Part shown: piece after piece, positions 34,298 to 46,646 of the stretch | How positions within the stretch are numbered: position 1 is the stretch's first letter | How the letters are laid out: each line of letters opens with the position of its first letter | DNA from: Okapia johnstoni | Taxonomy: Eukaryota; Chordata; Mammalia; Artiodactyla; Giraffidae | NCBI GenBank assembly: GCA_024291935.2 | Contig: CM044313.1 | Location: 81,157,001-81,221,000 of the forward strand | Reading direction: 5' to 3' | DNA: 64,000 nt | Notes under the pieces: model-generated | Database searches by the model: none | Seen by the model: only the letters and a program-made list of their open reading frames with translations | What the model was told of the DNA's origin: nothing | Position numbers and translations under genes: made by a program

Positions 34298-34497
34298 ATA
34301 TTGGGAAATCCTTGTGTCTTAGCTGGTAAAGTATCCGCCTATAATGCAGGAGACCTGGGTTCGATCCCTGGGTTAGGAAGATCCCCAGGAGAAGAGTAAG
34401 GCTACCCACTTCAGTATTCTGGCCTGGAGAATTACATGGATTGTATAGTCTGTGGGGTCGCAAGGATTCAGACACGAAAGAGCGACTTTCACTTTCA
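34298..34497 (+). mobile_element. Bov-tA SINE
   Basis: GTGTCTTAGCTGGTAAAGTA A-box region, B-box GGTTCGATCCC, end GAGCGACTTTCACTTTCA. Close to the upstream exon's donor. Confidence 0.88.
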
Positions 34498-34947
34498 AAG
34501 ATCCAGAAATGGAAACTTTCTATTTATGGAAAGATGTCTGTAAGGTAGAAGGACTGAAGTTGAGGTCATTCATATTCTTTGACCCACCTCCTTGGTATCC
34601 TTTACAACTGGGTGGTGGTTAAGAAAATGCTATAGTGCTTTTCAAGAATCACAGTGATTCACACCTGCAGACTCCGTAGCAACCAACTTAATCCCTGAAG
34701 CTCCCTTTCCTAAATTTCTTGTCTGGTTGCTGAGCACCTCCAGAGTCCAAGGTAGGAATAAGATTTATCCCTTATTCATTCTTCTCTATTTTCAACATCT
34801 AAATGATAAGTCAAGCCCTGGTATTTAACCTGTGGTGGAATCTGTGGCTCTGGCCTGTCATCTTCATCCTTATTACTGCTCTCCTGATTCCAAATCTCAT
34901 TACCTCTGCTTACTATTATCTTTGAACTATTTGATCTGGAGATCAAA

Positions 34948-36085
34948 TTGCCAACATTCATTGGATCATAGAAAAAGCAGAGAATTCCAGAAAAAGCATC
35001 TATTTCTGCTTCATTGACTATGCTAAAGCCTTTGACTGTGTGAATCACAATAAACTGGAAAATTCTTAAAGGTATGGGTATTCCAGACTCCTGCCTCCTC
35101 TCACCTGCCCCCTGAGAAACCTCTATGCAGATCAAGAAGCAATAGTTAGAAGCTGGTTCCAAATTGCCAAAGGAGTACATCAAGGCTGTGTATTGTCACT
35201 CTGCTTATTTAACTTATATGAAGAGTACATCATGCGAAATGCCAGGCTGGATGAAGCACAAGCTGGAATCGAGATTGCCAGGAGAAATATCAATAACCTC
35301 ACATATACATATGACACCAGCCTTATGACAGAAAGTGAAGAGGAACTAAAGAGCCTCTTGATGAAGGTATAAGAGGAGAGTGAAAAAGCTGGCTTAAAAT
35401 TCAACATTTAAAAAATGAAGATGATGGCATATGGTCCCATCACTTCATGGCCAATACATGGGGTAACAGTGGAAACAGTGAGAGACTTTATTTTCTTGGG
35501 CTCCAAAATCACTGCAGATTCTGACTACAGCCATGAAATTAAAAGATGCTTATTCTTTGGAAGAAAAGCTATGACAAACATAGACAGCATATTAAAAAGT
35601 AGAGATATTACTTTGCCTACAAAGGTGCATTGAGTCAAAGCTATGGTTTTTCCAGTAGTCGTGTATGGATGTGAGTGTTGAATCATAAAGAAGGCTGAGT
35701 GCCCAAGAATTGATGTTTTGGAATTGTGGTTTTGGAGAAGACTCTTGTGAGTCCCTTGGACTGTAAGGAGATCAAACCAGTCAATCCTAAAGAAAATCAA
35801 CCCTGAATATTCATTGGAAGGACTAATGCTGAAACTGAAACTCTAATACTTTGACCACCTGATGAGAAGAGCTGACTCATTAGAAAAGACCCTGATGCTG
35901 GGAAAGATTGAAGGCAGGAGGAGAAGGGGACAACAGAGGATGAGATGGTTGGATAGCATCACTGACTCGATGGACATGAGTTTGAGCAGGCTCTGGGAGA
36001 TAGTGAAGGACAGGAAAGCCTGGTGTGCTGCAGTCCATGGGGTTGCAAAGCATCGGAAATGACTGAGCTACTGAACAACAACAAC
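34948..36085 (+). mobile_element. BovB LINE, reverse-transcriptase to 3' end
   Basis: Begins in the RT domain: readable pieces include SIYFCFIDYAKAFDCVNHNK (34999-35058) and FQIAKGVHQGC (35159-35191). The expected YADD catalytic box near 35305-35320 reads as YTYDT. ORF2 end follows to CTGAACAACAACAAC. Stops and a frameshift (about 35370) show it is dead. Confidence 0.9.
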
Positions 36086-36199
36086 TATTACCTCTTGTTA
36101 CCTCATTACCTCTCCTTACTATTATAATTACTTTCTACCTAACCTCTCCCCAATTCACACTATTGCTCAAGTTATTTCAAAAAGACATAAATCTAACCA

Positions 36200-36930
36200 T
36201 GGCTCTACTCTGCTGTTAGGGTCCTCACTGACCACAGAATAAAGTATCAACTCCTTGCATCCCTTTGTGATCTGGATCTTGTCTATTCTCTGAACCATTC
36301 CTTTTAGTGCAAAAGTATCAGTGTTAATTATATAGAGACATGAATGAGTCTGGTTGACCCCTGCCAGATTTTATGCTGTGTCCTGAATAGTATGAAAAAG
36401 ATGAAACCTCAAAACTGAATAAGATAAGTTCTCTGACCTTGAGGAGCTCCTGCTCTGGTTGGGGAGGCTGACAGGGAAGTTTTAATAGTCAGATAAACAC
36501 AAAAACAAACATAGAGAAAGAACTTTTAAGAGGAAGTAACTGTGCTCAGACAGAACAAACAAGACTTCACAGAGGAGATAAGGTTGTTGTAAAAATCCCT
36601 CACTCTCACTTCTAACTGGTTACCAAGCAATGCTAATTCTGCCTCCAAAGGGTCTCTAAAATCCATCTGTCCTTATATGATTTCAGCGAGTCTTCTGGTT
36701 GGACTCCTAAGACTCTGACCCATTCCCCAAAACATAGCCAAACTGACATTTATGAAGGAAATCTGATTGTGTTCCTCTGTTGTTAAAATATTTCACGGCC
36801 TCCTATGCCTCTCCAACAAAATTCAGATTCTCTAAAATGGCTTAAAGGAGGCTTCAAAATTCACCCTTGCTCTCACTCTTTGAGCTTATCTCTTAAAATG
36901 TTATTTTAACCCTCCTCTCTCTAACCTGGA
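36200..36930 (+). mobile_element. L2 LINE fragments
   Basis: Two diverged L2-like blocks, 36200-36310 ('cagaataaagtatcaactcc') and 36600-36930 ('cggcctcctatgcctctcca', 'acaaaattcagattctct'). The sequence between them (36310-36600) is not assigned. Confidence 0.5.
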
Positions 36931-38612
36931 ATTCTAAATACATGTACGTTGGACTTTACCCCATCTTTCATATCTTGAACTCTCTCCTTCATATTTTTCA
37001 TCTCTTAATATCTCCACATTTTGTGTAATTTCCTTTTCTCTTCAAACTCACGATTGCTCTTTTCAAATAGGTCCAATCCTCTATTTAACTTGTTGACTTT
37101 TTAACCTCATTTATGTTACCTTTTTTTAAATTTATAACAGTCTCTTTTGGTTTTTTTTCTAAATTTTCTCCGATTTTTTTATGACCTCTTATTTCTTGTT
37201 TAAACTTTCAGTATGATATTATGTTTCTTTAACTATAAGACACATTTATTTTACATCTTATAATTGCAAATTACAATGGACAGTTTCGATGTCCAGAGTC
37301 TGTGTGTGTCTGTTTCTCCTATTTGAGATTTCTCCTCATTTTCACTTATTATGTATTATTTCCTTTTGTCAATTTCTGCTTCTATTGTAAACTCTTGGTT
37401 ATGAAGCTTCATGTCAGGCTATTCTTTATGGTTTAGATGGCTGGCACATTTCTTTTGGAGAGAATTTTCACTGCCATCTCTGGGTCCATTTAAATTATTG
37501 GTTGGATGTTGTGAAGAACACTTACAACCTCTAGAAATGAAAAATATCATGATTGACTTAAAATTTAGTGGACAAGTTACACAGCAGACTTGATAGAGCT
37601 AAAGAGAAAATCAACTGAAATTTAGAATTGAAAAAATTACTTCCTATCCCACTTGCGTTTTTCTCAGAATTGTGTGATGGAAGAGAGACTGACCATTTCC
37701 TGATAGAAATCCAGGCTTTTTCAACGTTTATGTACAAGGAAAGTGAGAGCTAAAAAATATGAAAGTAATCTGAAATATGAAGGACAGCATAAGAAGGTCC
37801 ATCAATAATAATGATTAATTGTAGAAATTGCAAAAGGAGAGAATAGAGATAATCATGAAGAAGCAAGATTTAGGAAGGTAAAAATTAAGAATTTTCTAAA
37901 ATGGTTAAAAAATATGAGGTCTTATGATGAAAGAACATATTGAGTATAGAGTACACTAAATATATGGAATGATAGTAGATGGGTGGATAAAAGAAAGACT
38001 AAAAGGTGGGTGGAAGCACCTGAGTCATTTCAGATGATATATAAGAATTTTGTCAACCTTCCCTTGTTCCTCCTGCAGGAGGAGAAATGAGAGGGGATCT
38101 CCATTTCACTCCCTGGCAGCTAAAACATACTGGCTCTTTGGGGTAATAAGTAAATAACCTGAGGTTTTCTAAATGAAGTAGTTTCCCTTTCCTTCAATGA
38201 GCAGGCTCAAGTTATAACCAACCAGCTATTTGTAAGCAGATTGCCTTCCATCACAGTCTGGATTTCCCTTTGATGACAAATGTCACCATTAGCCCTTCCT
38301 GGGGCCATTGAACAATGGAATGTTATGCCACACATATAGAAATTCAACTCTTGGCTAATGTGTTTTGTCTCCCATTTCCATATGGCCTAGAATTGCCTAC
38401 AGCCAACTGTTTATGTATAATGACAGTGTTCAGGTTAAGTTTAAACTGAGGTTTCTTGAGTGATCACTTTCCATCAGATTTATTCAGTAACAACCATAGC
38501 ATTTATTGTGGGTATATGGGTGAACCTGTGTAGATTACACCATCACTGTAGAAATGCTTTTGTGCAAGTTTTGAAAAGTACAAAAAAGCTCAGTCTCATG
38601 TTTGTTTTCCAG

Positions 38613-38705
38613 AATGTTTGCCAGACACTGTGGTGCTCAGTGAAGGGCTCTTGTCGCTCCAAGTTGGACGCTGCTGCAGATGGGACTCAGTGTGGTGAGA
38701 AGAAG
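38613..38705 (+). CDS. ADAMTS12: ADAMTS12 exon: disintegrin-like domain
   Basis: 31 codons, phase 0 to 0: [17 protein letters not shown] then [14 protein letters not shown]. It carries four cysteines in the ADAMTS disintegrin-like pattern (CxxLWCS, then C, then DGTxCG). Despite the name, the family domain does not follow snake-venom disintegrin structure and acts as part of the substrate-binding surface. Donor AAGAAG|GTGAGG. Confidence 0.95.
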
Positions 38706-39038
38706 GTGAGGTGTCAGTGGGGTGCCAGGCTGGGGAAGGCAGGTGGGGATAGTCCTTGGGCAGAGCTGGGGAGGAGGCCCTGGGGAGGAGCTGTTTCTGG
38801 GTGAATGGAGATCATCATACAGTTAGACTTGCCAGAGAAAAGGACTCCACTTCCACTACTCCTCTTGAGCCTTCACTTGGGACAGGTAATTAGGGAGAGA
38901 GGGCTGAGACCCAAGCCACACTCCAATTACACAACATCTGGCCCACCTTTCCCTGACGAACTTTTGTGGAGTTTGTGATCAGTAACATCTGCTGAGCTTA
39001 TCATCAACCTTCACTTTAACCTTTTCTCCCCCTCTATC

Positions 39039-39279
39039 TTGAACACTGGGGACTTTCCTGGTGGCTCGGACGGTAAAGAATCTGCCTGCAATGCGGGAGA
39101 CCTGGGTTTGATCCCTGGGTCTGGAAGATCCCCTGAAGAAAGGAATGGCAGCCCACTCCAGTATTCTTGTCTGGGAGATTCCATGGGCAGAGGAGCCTGA
39201 TGGGCTACAGTCCATGGGGTTGCAAAGCGTAGAACACAACTGATCGACTAACACTTTCACTTTCATATTGAACATTGGG
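39039..39279 (+). mobile_element. Bov-tA SINE with target-site duplication
   Basis: Element 39051-39267, head GACTTTCCTGGTGGCTCGGA and B-box GGTTTGATCCC. Flanked by TTGAACACTGGG (39039-39050) and TTGAACATTGGG (39268-39279), one mismatch in twelve. Confidence 0.9.
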
Positions 39280-39344
39280 AAGGACAAGTCAGTGGCTTCT
39301 TCTTCCCAAAGATGCTGATTTCAGACCATATGTTATCTTCTTGC

Positions 39345-39583
39345 TCATCATCTGCATGCATACGTGTTCAGTTGCTTCAGTTGTGTCTGACTCCTTGCGA
39401 CCCCATGGACTGTAGCCCTCCAGGCTCCTCTGTCTATGGGATTCTCCAGGCAAGAATACTGAAGTGAGTTGCTCTGCCCTCCTCCAGGGGATCTTCCCAA
39501 CCCAGGGATCAAACCTGCATCTCCTGCAGTGGCAGGTGAGTTCTTTACCCACTGAGCCTCCTGGGAAGCCTATTCATCATCTG
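39345..39583 (-). mobile_element. Bov-tA SINE with target-site duplication
   Basis: Reversed element 39355-39573 with the B-box complement GGGATCAAACC and end CTCCTGGGAAGCC. Flanked by perfect ten-base repeats TCATCATCTG at 39345-39354 and 39574-39583. Confidence 0.92.
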
Positions 39584-40618
39584 ACCTGACTGCGTTTCTT
39601 AAAGTCCTACCCACCTTACTAAGCAGGAAACCAGATACCCAAGAACTCAGAGATGTTAGATGTCCAGACTACCTGAAGACAGGGTAATAACGTGCTATTC
39701 AAGAGCACAATTTGGGTTTGTGTGGGCCTAGGATTTATGTGTTTAGTGGGTGTCTTCATGTAGCTTGAGTATGTCATGACTCATCGAGATCATAGAACTT
39801 GATCAAAATACACAGTCACCAAAAATAATGAGGAAGAGGAGGCAAGCAGATGAAACACCCAGATCCTCTGTGAAATGTGGCCATTTCTAACAACCAGCTT
39901 GCATTTCTTATTTCCCTTTTTTTATGTTCACCCTCCTAAACTGATGGTTGTTGAAGGAGTCCCTTGAAGAGGGAGAGAGTGGAGTTTTTCCTGAGCCACT
40001 TGAAATACTAGAACTGGAAATAATGCAAAGAGTTACAGGAGAGCAGAAATTTTTCTTGATATTAGAAAGAGCTTCAACTTCTGTAACGACTTGGGTTTTT
40101 CAGCAATGAGCAGATTTTTTACAGAGGGGATGAGTTATCTGTTGCAAACATTAAATACCCATAGAGGCTATAGAGGAGTGCTATCACAGTGCCAGTCTAC
40201 AAAATGTTTGTTATGGTTCTCAACAAGATAAGAAGCTTGCATCAGAAATTGAATCAATTATATTACTGAACAGCTATGTTACTAAGCATACCAGCTGACA
40301 TGCTTTCCATAGCAAGATTTTCTTAATAAAGGAAGCTAACATTCTGGCATGCAAGTCTGCTAGTCACACTTGGAGTCATACTCCTTTCACTGCAACTAGG
40401 CACATAACATTCCCTTTAGTTCCTGAAATTCTCTGATTCTAAAACCCAAGACTCTCGGGGGAAATTCTTTTATGAGATGCTCTTTGTTCTACATCTGATG
40501 TGTGACTGTAGGAAGTCTGCTTGATCAGGAAGAACTGGGTTCAGGCTGCTAGGGTTCCTGAGTCAGCTTGTTATGGAACCTTTCTGACATACGCATCTCC
40601 TGTCTCTTCCCTTTTCAG

Positions 40619-40764
40619 TGGTGTATGGCTGGCAAATGTATCACAGTGGGCAAAAAACCAGAGAGCATTCCTGGAGGCTGGGGCCGCTGGTCACCCTGGT
40701 CCCACTGTTCCAGGACTTGTGGGGCCGGAGCCCAGAGTGCAGAGAGGCTCTGCAACAACCCTGA
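40619..40764 (+). CDS. ADAMTS12: ADAMTS12 exon: disintegrin end and first TSP1 repeat
   Basis: 48 codons plus two bases, phase 0 to 2: [20 protein letters not shown] ends the disintegrin-like domain, then [20 protein letters not shown] starts the central thrombospondin type-1 repeat. WGRWSPW has the spaced tryptophans used for C-mannosylation, and CSRTCG matches the O-fucosylation consensus CxxS/TCG. Donor [20 protein letters not shown] is specific to ADAMTS12 against ADAMTS7. Confidence 0.96.
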
Positions 40765-43130
40765 GTAAGTCACGTCAAAGATGTTTTTCTTCCTTCCTTG
40801 AGCACTGGGAGACCAGTTGTGGATGGGGTGATGTCAGTGACCCCAAGGCTCTCCAAGGAAACTAAGTAGGTTCCCAAAGACAAAGAGAGCCAGAAGGAAG
40901 ACTCATAGAGCATGAAGAAAAAAGTTTTGCTTTTTTTTTTTTCCTTGCTTTGTCTCATTTTGGCTTGGTACTGGACTCGAACTTAGGTAACTAAACTGAT
41001 TTCATCATTTGGAGAAATAAGCAAAAAAATTTTTAAAGTACAACCTGTGTGAAAGTCTCTAGAAGATTATACAATTAAGTCCTTTTAAATAACCCCATTC
41101 TATCAGTGAGGATTATCATACCCAATTGTATTGATAAGACACAGCTTTCTTTCCATTATAATGAATGTATAATTTTATAAAAATAGTTTTCTTCTCTTGG
41201 GTAACCAATTATGTATATCTTGACACATATTTTGAGGATGATTATTTTTAATGTTTTGGATAAGAATTTTGTAAATCTCAGAGTTCTATATTAGCCTGTT
41301 AAGGATTTCATAGAAGTTATTTCACAAGTTGCTTTCAATTTTTTAATCAAATTGCTTAATTTTTTGATATTTTAAGTTTGTATAGTGATATTTTATGTGA
41401 AACATTCTGTTTTCTTGATTTCCAAATATATATATTACATTCTTAATTTCATTATTTGCTGATATACTAGTTCCTAAGTATAATTTTTTAGCAGTGTACA
41501 TATGATGACTCCTATAAGTAGAAAATGTTTTAAACTTCTTTTATCTAAATTTACATTACTCTGAGCTGAACAGTAAGAGTCACATATTTTAAAAGGCAAA
41601 TGATATATATTAAAACAATTCCATCAGTATCTCAGTTCTAAATCTTACCTCCTTTTTATTATAAATATATTACTATGTGTATATATATGTGCATGTATAT
41701 ATATGCATACAAACTGTATATATAATTATATATGTAATTTCTCCTAAAGGTTAATAAGTTAATATCTATGAATAACTCAACACACTAACTACTACATAAA
41801 TTTGTCAGTAAATGGTAGTTACTGTGACATCTTTATCATTTCTCATGCCTATAAGTAAGTGTACATTTGAGGGATTTGGGCAAAATTGTTTTAAAATCTT
41901 ACTTTTTGTTAAAACACCAGGTTCCTGTGGCTTCAAAAATTCAAAATCAAGAATTTCTTATAGAGTTTTTTTTACAGAAAATCTTTATTTTATAGTTTGT
42001 TTCAATGTGATCAGAAAAACTATTTCCATTTTTGTAATCAGGAAATACAGGCAGTTTGCTCCAGGATCTGTGGTCAGTGTTGTATATCAGCCACTGTCAG
42101 TCCTTAGCCTTCTTGGGAGGATGGGCAGCAATGCATGGTTGTCAGAAAAGGGACATTCCTGTTGAGGAAATGAAAAATGATCCCCTAACCTGGCTTAAGG
42201 GAAAAAATGGTCCTAACTCCCATCTTAGAGGCTATAGTTTGTCATAGAGTCTCCTTGGGTGACTCCATAGAGTGATCATATCTGATCTCAGTAGCTGGTT
42301 TGCTTAAGTTCATTGAGAAAGTCAATAAAAATATAGTCACAGATTCAGGTCAGTGCCTGACCAGCCTGTGCTGACACTATATCCTTGATTTATATTGGTC
42401 AGCTGTCTAGTGAGAACCCAGCAGGGCTTGGCTCATAAAAGGCTCTTAGATGGAAATGAATTGGAGAGCTGCCAAGTCATAGAGTATCATTTTATCATCA
42501 CAAATAGGAAACCACCAGCCTACCCTCAACTATGCTTAGTCCTGCCTACAGGGAGTCGATGAATGTGAACTGCCTTGGTCAAAGAATTATCTTTGGGTGT
42601 GATAAGTGCAGAAAGTGCCTCCAGCTGGATAACGAAATGTTATCCAGAGGAGAAAATATTACTTCTGGCAGGAATTCAGATAGAATTCATGATGGAGATG
42701 GAAATAACATTTATTTGTCTTCAAAGGATGGGCAGTATGTAGACATTTAGAGAAGAGTGGAAATCTAGAAGCACAGCGGGGGAAAAAAGCAAACAAGTCA
42801 GCTGATATCACGGGAGCAGTGTGCAAATGAGAAGGAATGTGGGAAGAAAATGTGTTCAAGTGAGGTAAGCCAGGATCATGATGGCCTTGAATGCCATCAT
42901 GCTTAAGAGCTGGACTGTATCCTATGGTCACAGGGTGCCATTAAAGGTTTTTCAATGAAACTAAAATAATGAAGGTAATCGTAAAAGTTAGCCAGAGAAG
43001 AACGTGTACAGCAGGAAAAAGAGGAAAGACAGAAATGGAGATGGGGGGGGGCGTGGGGAACAGAGCATTTTTAACATAAAATACTGGCCTTTAAGGAAAT
43101 TAAAGAACAATTTGTGTGTTTCACGTGTAG
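40765..43130 (+). other. AT-rich intron without recognised transposons
   Basis: 2366 bases. AT content is high from about 40980 to 42050, with a TATATA-rich section near 41675-41735. I see no SINE or young LINE here, unlike the other introns of this size. A G9 run is at 43043-43051. The acceptor TTTCACGTGTAG has a poor pyrimidine tract. Confidence 0.65.
41656..41745 (+). repeat. Imperfect TA-rich simple repeat
   Basis: Interrupted (TA)n with ATGTG inserts: 'gtgtatatatatgtgcatgt', then 'atatatatgcatac' and 'tatatataattatatatg'. Confidence 0.7.
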
Positions 43131-43300
43131 ACCAAAGTTTGGAGGGAAGTACTGCACTGGAGAAAGAAAACGCTATCGCTTGTGCAACATCCACCCCTGT
43201 CGCCCGGATACACCCACTTTTCGGCAGATGCAGTGCAGTGAATTTGACACTGTTCCCTACAGGAATGAATTCTACCACTGGTTTCCAGTTTTTAATCCAG
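43131..43300 (+). CDS. ADAMTS12: ADAMTS12 exon: TSP1 end and start of cysteine-rich domain
   Basis: Phase 2 to 1: (E)[56 protein letters not shown]. The first part closes the TSP1 repeat ([16 protein letters not shown]). [10 protein letters not shown] then starts the cysteine-rich domain, a known substrate-recognition region in ADAMTS proteases. Donor CCAG|GTAAGG is good; the acceptor is weak but the join is in frame and matches the family. Confidence 0.95.
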
Positions 43301-43927
43301 GTAAGGAGCTGTAATGGAATATTCCAGATCAAGGGCCACTGCCATTATCAGAAAGCGTTTATCTGTCAGGGTACTGTGATGCAGTACAGAGAAAAAAAAG
43401 AGACTTGTACCATCAAGAGTTTTATATTTTAAGAGGTAGAGACACTGACCTGGTTAAGTGAATCAGTAAATGTTGAAGGTGAATATTCCAACTCCCTGCC
43501 AATCTCTGTGGGAGTTAGAAGAGAATTTTATCAAACATGATGACTCACTTCAAAACAGCTGAGGTACAACTAAGCAATATGTGGGGCTTGTCTGGGCACA
43601 GGAACTAATCACTGATGGAAGCACTTATTGATGAGTGTGTGGAACTGAATATAATTTTGACAGAAACTCAGAAAAGAAGGTCATTATGGGTATGGAGTAA
43701 TTTCAAAAAAGTCTTCCAAGGAAGCAGTTGACAATTCTTAAGCACATGTCATCTTTCTCCTGCAATAAGGAAGGGGAAGGCATTCAAAGTAGAGTCAGCA
43801 ATTCCCAGTGAGAGGAGAAAAGCACAAGGCAAGACAAGATGGTAGAAAATGAATGAGAAACTTGATCGCAAATGAGTAAGAGCCAGTTCTGGGCCAGAAA
43901 TCAACATTTTGTGTCTATAGGACAACA

Positions 43928-44130
43928 TGCATGCATGCTAAGTCACTTCAGTCATGTTTGACCCTTTGTGACCCTATGACTATAGCCTACCAGGTTTCTT
44001 GGTCCATGGGATTCTCCAGACAAGAAGACTGGAGTGGGTTGCCATGCCCTCCACCAGGGGATCAAACCCGTGTCTCTTATGTCTCCTGCACTGGCAGACG
44101 GGTTCTTGACCACTAGTGCCACACAAAGGT
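43928..44130 (-). mobile_element. Bov-tA/Bov-A SINE
   Basis: Reversed SINE preceded by a CATG run (ACATGCATGCATGCTAAGTC). It shows ATGGGATTCTCCAGACAAGA, a B-box complement and the CCACTAGTGCCAC end. A small deletion lies in the middle. Confidence 0.85.
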
Positions 44131-45016
44131 AAAATGTAAGTCAAGCATCTAGAGGATGCACATCAGAGGGTGAGGGCATAGTGGAGTTGGATAACGGAGC
44201 AGCAGCCTTGGCAGTGTTTCTCCTGAATCAGCACCAGTGACGCATTCTCGTCTGAAAATGAGGAAGAATCATTGACCGTTAACTATAGCATCAGAAAGGA
44301 TCTGTGCTCTTCGTTGTTATTCCAGTAGAGAATGAAAGAAAAGATGTTCCCGAGTTAAGGAAATTTGAAACAACATAGTGAAAAGTAACCACATTTCTTT
44401 TGTGTGTGATTGTTAAGTTTCTGAAATCCAATATAATAGAACACAAGAGGACTCCCAGATGTCGGCCAATGAATGAAAATTACATATTTGGACTGTTAGA
44501 AAAATGATACAGTCAATTGCTCTTGAAAAGAAGTGCTTTTCCTGCTTTGTGTCTCCAAAATACCCTGATGGCTGTTAGTTGTCATGGGCAACATCTGCTC
44601 CTTGTCTCCCATTGTTCAGTGTCATTCATGCTCTAGAGGAGTCATTTGGTTTTTGGTGCAATTTTACTTCCTGATCTAAGCACCTGAATACAGAAAAGCT
44701 CTTGTATATATTCATGTGGGTGCAAAAAAAAAAAAGTGATGACAGGTATAGCCAGTTGGTACTACCTATACCTGTATTTTGGAAATTCTGCTTTGTTGGA
44801 ACTAGTTGTGTCAGTAGTACTAGAGACCCTGAATGAGCAGAACTAAAATGGCATAGCTGCCTCAGTGTTGTGACAGGTGCTTAGTTTGGAATCCGCACAG
44901 CTGCCAGATTCAAGGTTGGATTTGCGTCTGCTGGACTCTGACGGCTCAAGTAGCTAGATTTAGAATAAAAAGATTTGGTTCAGCTTAACTTTTCATTCAT
45001 TTATAAGTAATGATTG

Positions 45017-45495
45017 TGTGCAGAGACATCACTTTGCTGACAAAGGTCTGTATAGTCAAAACTATGGTTTTTCCAGTAATCATGTATGGATGTGAGAGTT
45101 GGATCATAAAGAAGGCTGAGCACCGAAGAATTGATACTTTTGAACTGTGGTGCTGGAGAAGACTCTTGAGAGTTCCTTGGACAGCAAGGACATCAAACCA
45201 GTCAATCCTGAAGGAAATCAACCCTGAATATTCATTGGAAGGACTGATGCTGAAGCTCCCATACTTTGGCCACCTGATGTGAAGAGCCTACTCATTGGAA
45301 AAGACCCTGATGCTGGGGAAGATTGAGGGCAGGAGGAGAAAGGGATGACAGAGGGTGAGGTGGTTGGATGACTTCACTGACTCAATGGACACGAGTTTGA
45401 GCAAACTCAGGGAGACAGCAAAGGACAGGGAAGTCTGGGGTGCTGCAGTTCATGGAGTCGCAAAGAGTTGGACATGACTTAGCGACCGAACAGCA
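45017..45495 (+). mobile_element. BovB LINE 3' end
   Basis: Starts with TGTGCAGAGACATCACTTTG and reads [40 protein letters not shown] and [12 protein letters not shown] before frame breaks. Ends at GCGACCGAACAGCAACAA. Confidence 0.9.
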
Positions 45496-46398
45496 ACAAA
45501 TTGTGTGCCTCCTTTTGGCATAACATAGCAGTAGGTATTAAAGAAATGAGAATTATAAAAGTAGACACCGATTTCATTCACTTTTGGAGTGATGGTTTTG
45601 CATCTGTAGCTGGTATTGAGACTGTGTATACCATGTGAGGGAATTATACTGAGTGTCATCTGCTTAATTTGTCTGCCTAGGCTGTAAGCCTCCATACTCC
45701 ATCTCAGTGGTTTTCTTATAGGCTCCTGTGATATTATTTGAGCTCTAAACTGAGTAGCTACCACCTTGACCAACACACTGACTTCTGTCCCCCATCAAAC
45801 TCTGTACTACAGAGTTGCTATTAGTTGCCTAGTTGATGGGCATCCTTGGTGACAACAATATGGTGTTCAGGACAACAGCTCTGTGCAGAGCACTTGATCT
45901 GTGCCAGGACGTGAGTACTTCACACCTTCCTAGGCTTCCCTTAGAAGCCACCAGAGGATACACTCAATGTACAGCAGAGTTTTGGCAGATTTGCTAAGTA
46001 GCCAATGGCAGAAGAATCATCATAGATTCAAACGTTTGGAATAAGCATAGAGACTCCATCAAAACTTGTAGTTTTCAAATTCTGTTCCAGGGCTTCCAAA
46101 AATGTTTGATTCTAAATTTCATTTTCTAAAAAATTAATTTAATTGCAAAATTAATTTTTTAAAATGCAGAAAGAGATAATGTTTACATTCAAAAAATAGT
46201 ATATGTTGAGTTTTAACATATTGAAAACCATCAGTAGATTAACATATACATATTAATTTGGTTTTCTACAGACCTTAGAATAAAAGTCTCCCATCAACAC
46301 AATTCAATTGAGAAATATCCTGAGATTACAGATCAAGTTGTTCTAAACTGTTATCATATCATTTACAGCTGTTTGTGTGAGTCAAGATTTTTCAATGC

Positions 46399-46646
46399 TG
46401 TGCAAACAAACAAACAAAACTTGACACCAGTGGTAAAGAACCCACCTGCCAATGCAGGAGACTTAAGAGACTTGAGTTCTTTCCTTGGGTTGGGAAGATC
46501 CCCTCGGGGAGGGCATGGCAACCCACTCCAGTATTCTTGCCTGGATAATCACCACCCATGGACAGAGGAGCCTGGTGGGCTATGGTCCATAGGGTTGCAG
46601 AGTCAGACACAACTGAAGCAACTTCATGCATGTGCAAACAAACAAA
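46399..46646 (+). mobile_element. Bov-tA SINE with target-site duplication
   Basis: 5'-diverged Bov-tA between repeats of TGTGCAAACAAACAAA at 46399-46414 and 46631-46646. The repeat is itself a low-complexity CAAA tract, so the exact edges are uncertain. Confidence 0.85.

Larger units (their letters stand above)
34219..38612 (+). other. Intron with Bov-tA, BovB and L2
   Basis: Holds a Bov-tA (34298-34497), a BovB copy with part of the reverse transcriptase (34948-36085) and L2 fragments (36200-36310, 36600-36930). The AT-rich 36940-37440 may be an old LINE but I cannot assign it. 34500-34945 and 37445-38600 have no recognised element. Acceptor TTTGTTTTCCAG. Confidence 0.72.
38706..40618 (+). 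other. Intron with two opposed SINEs
   Basis: 1913 bases. A plus Bov-tA (39039-39279) and a minus one (39345-39583) lie within 90 bases of each other. 38706-39035 and 39590-40600 show no other recognised element. Acceptor CTCTTCCCTTTTCAG. Confidence 0.75.
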
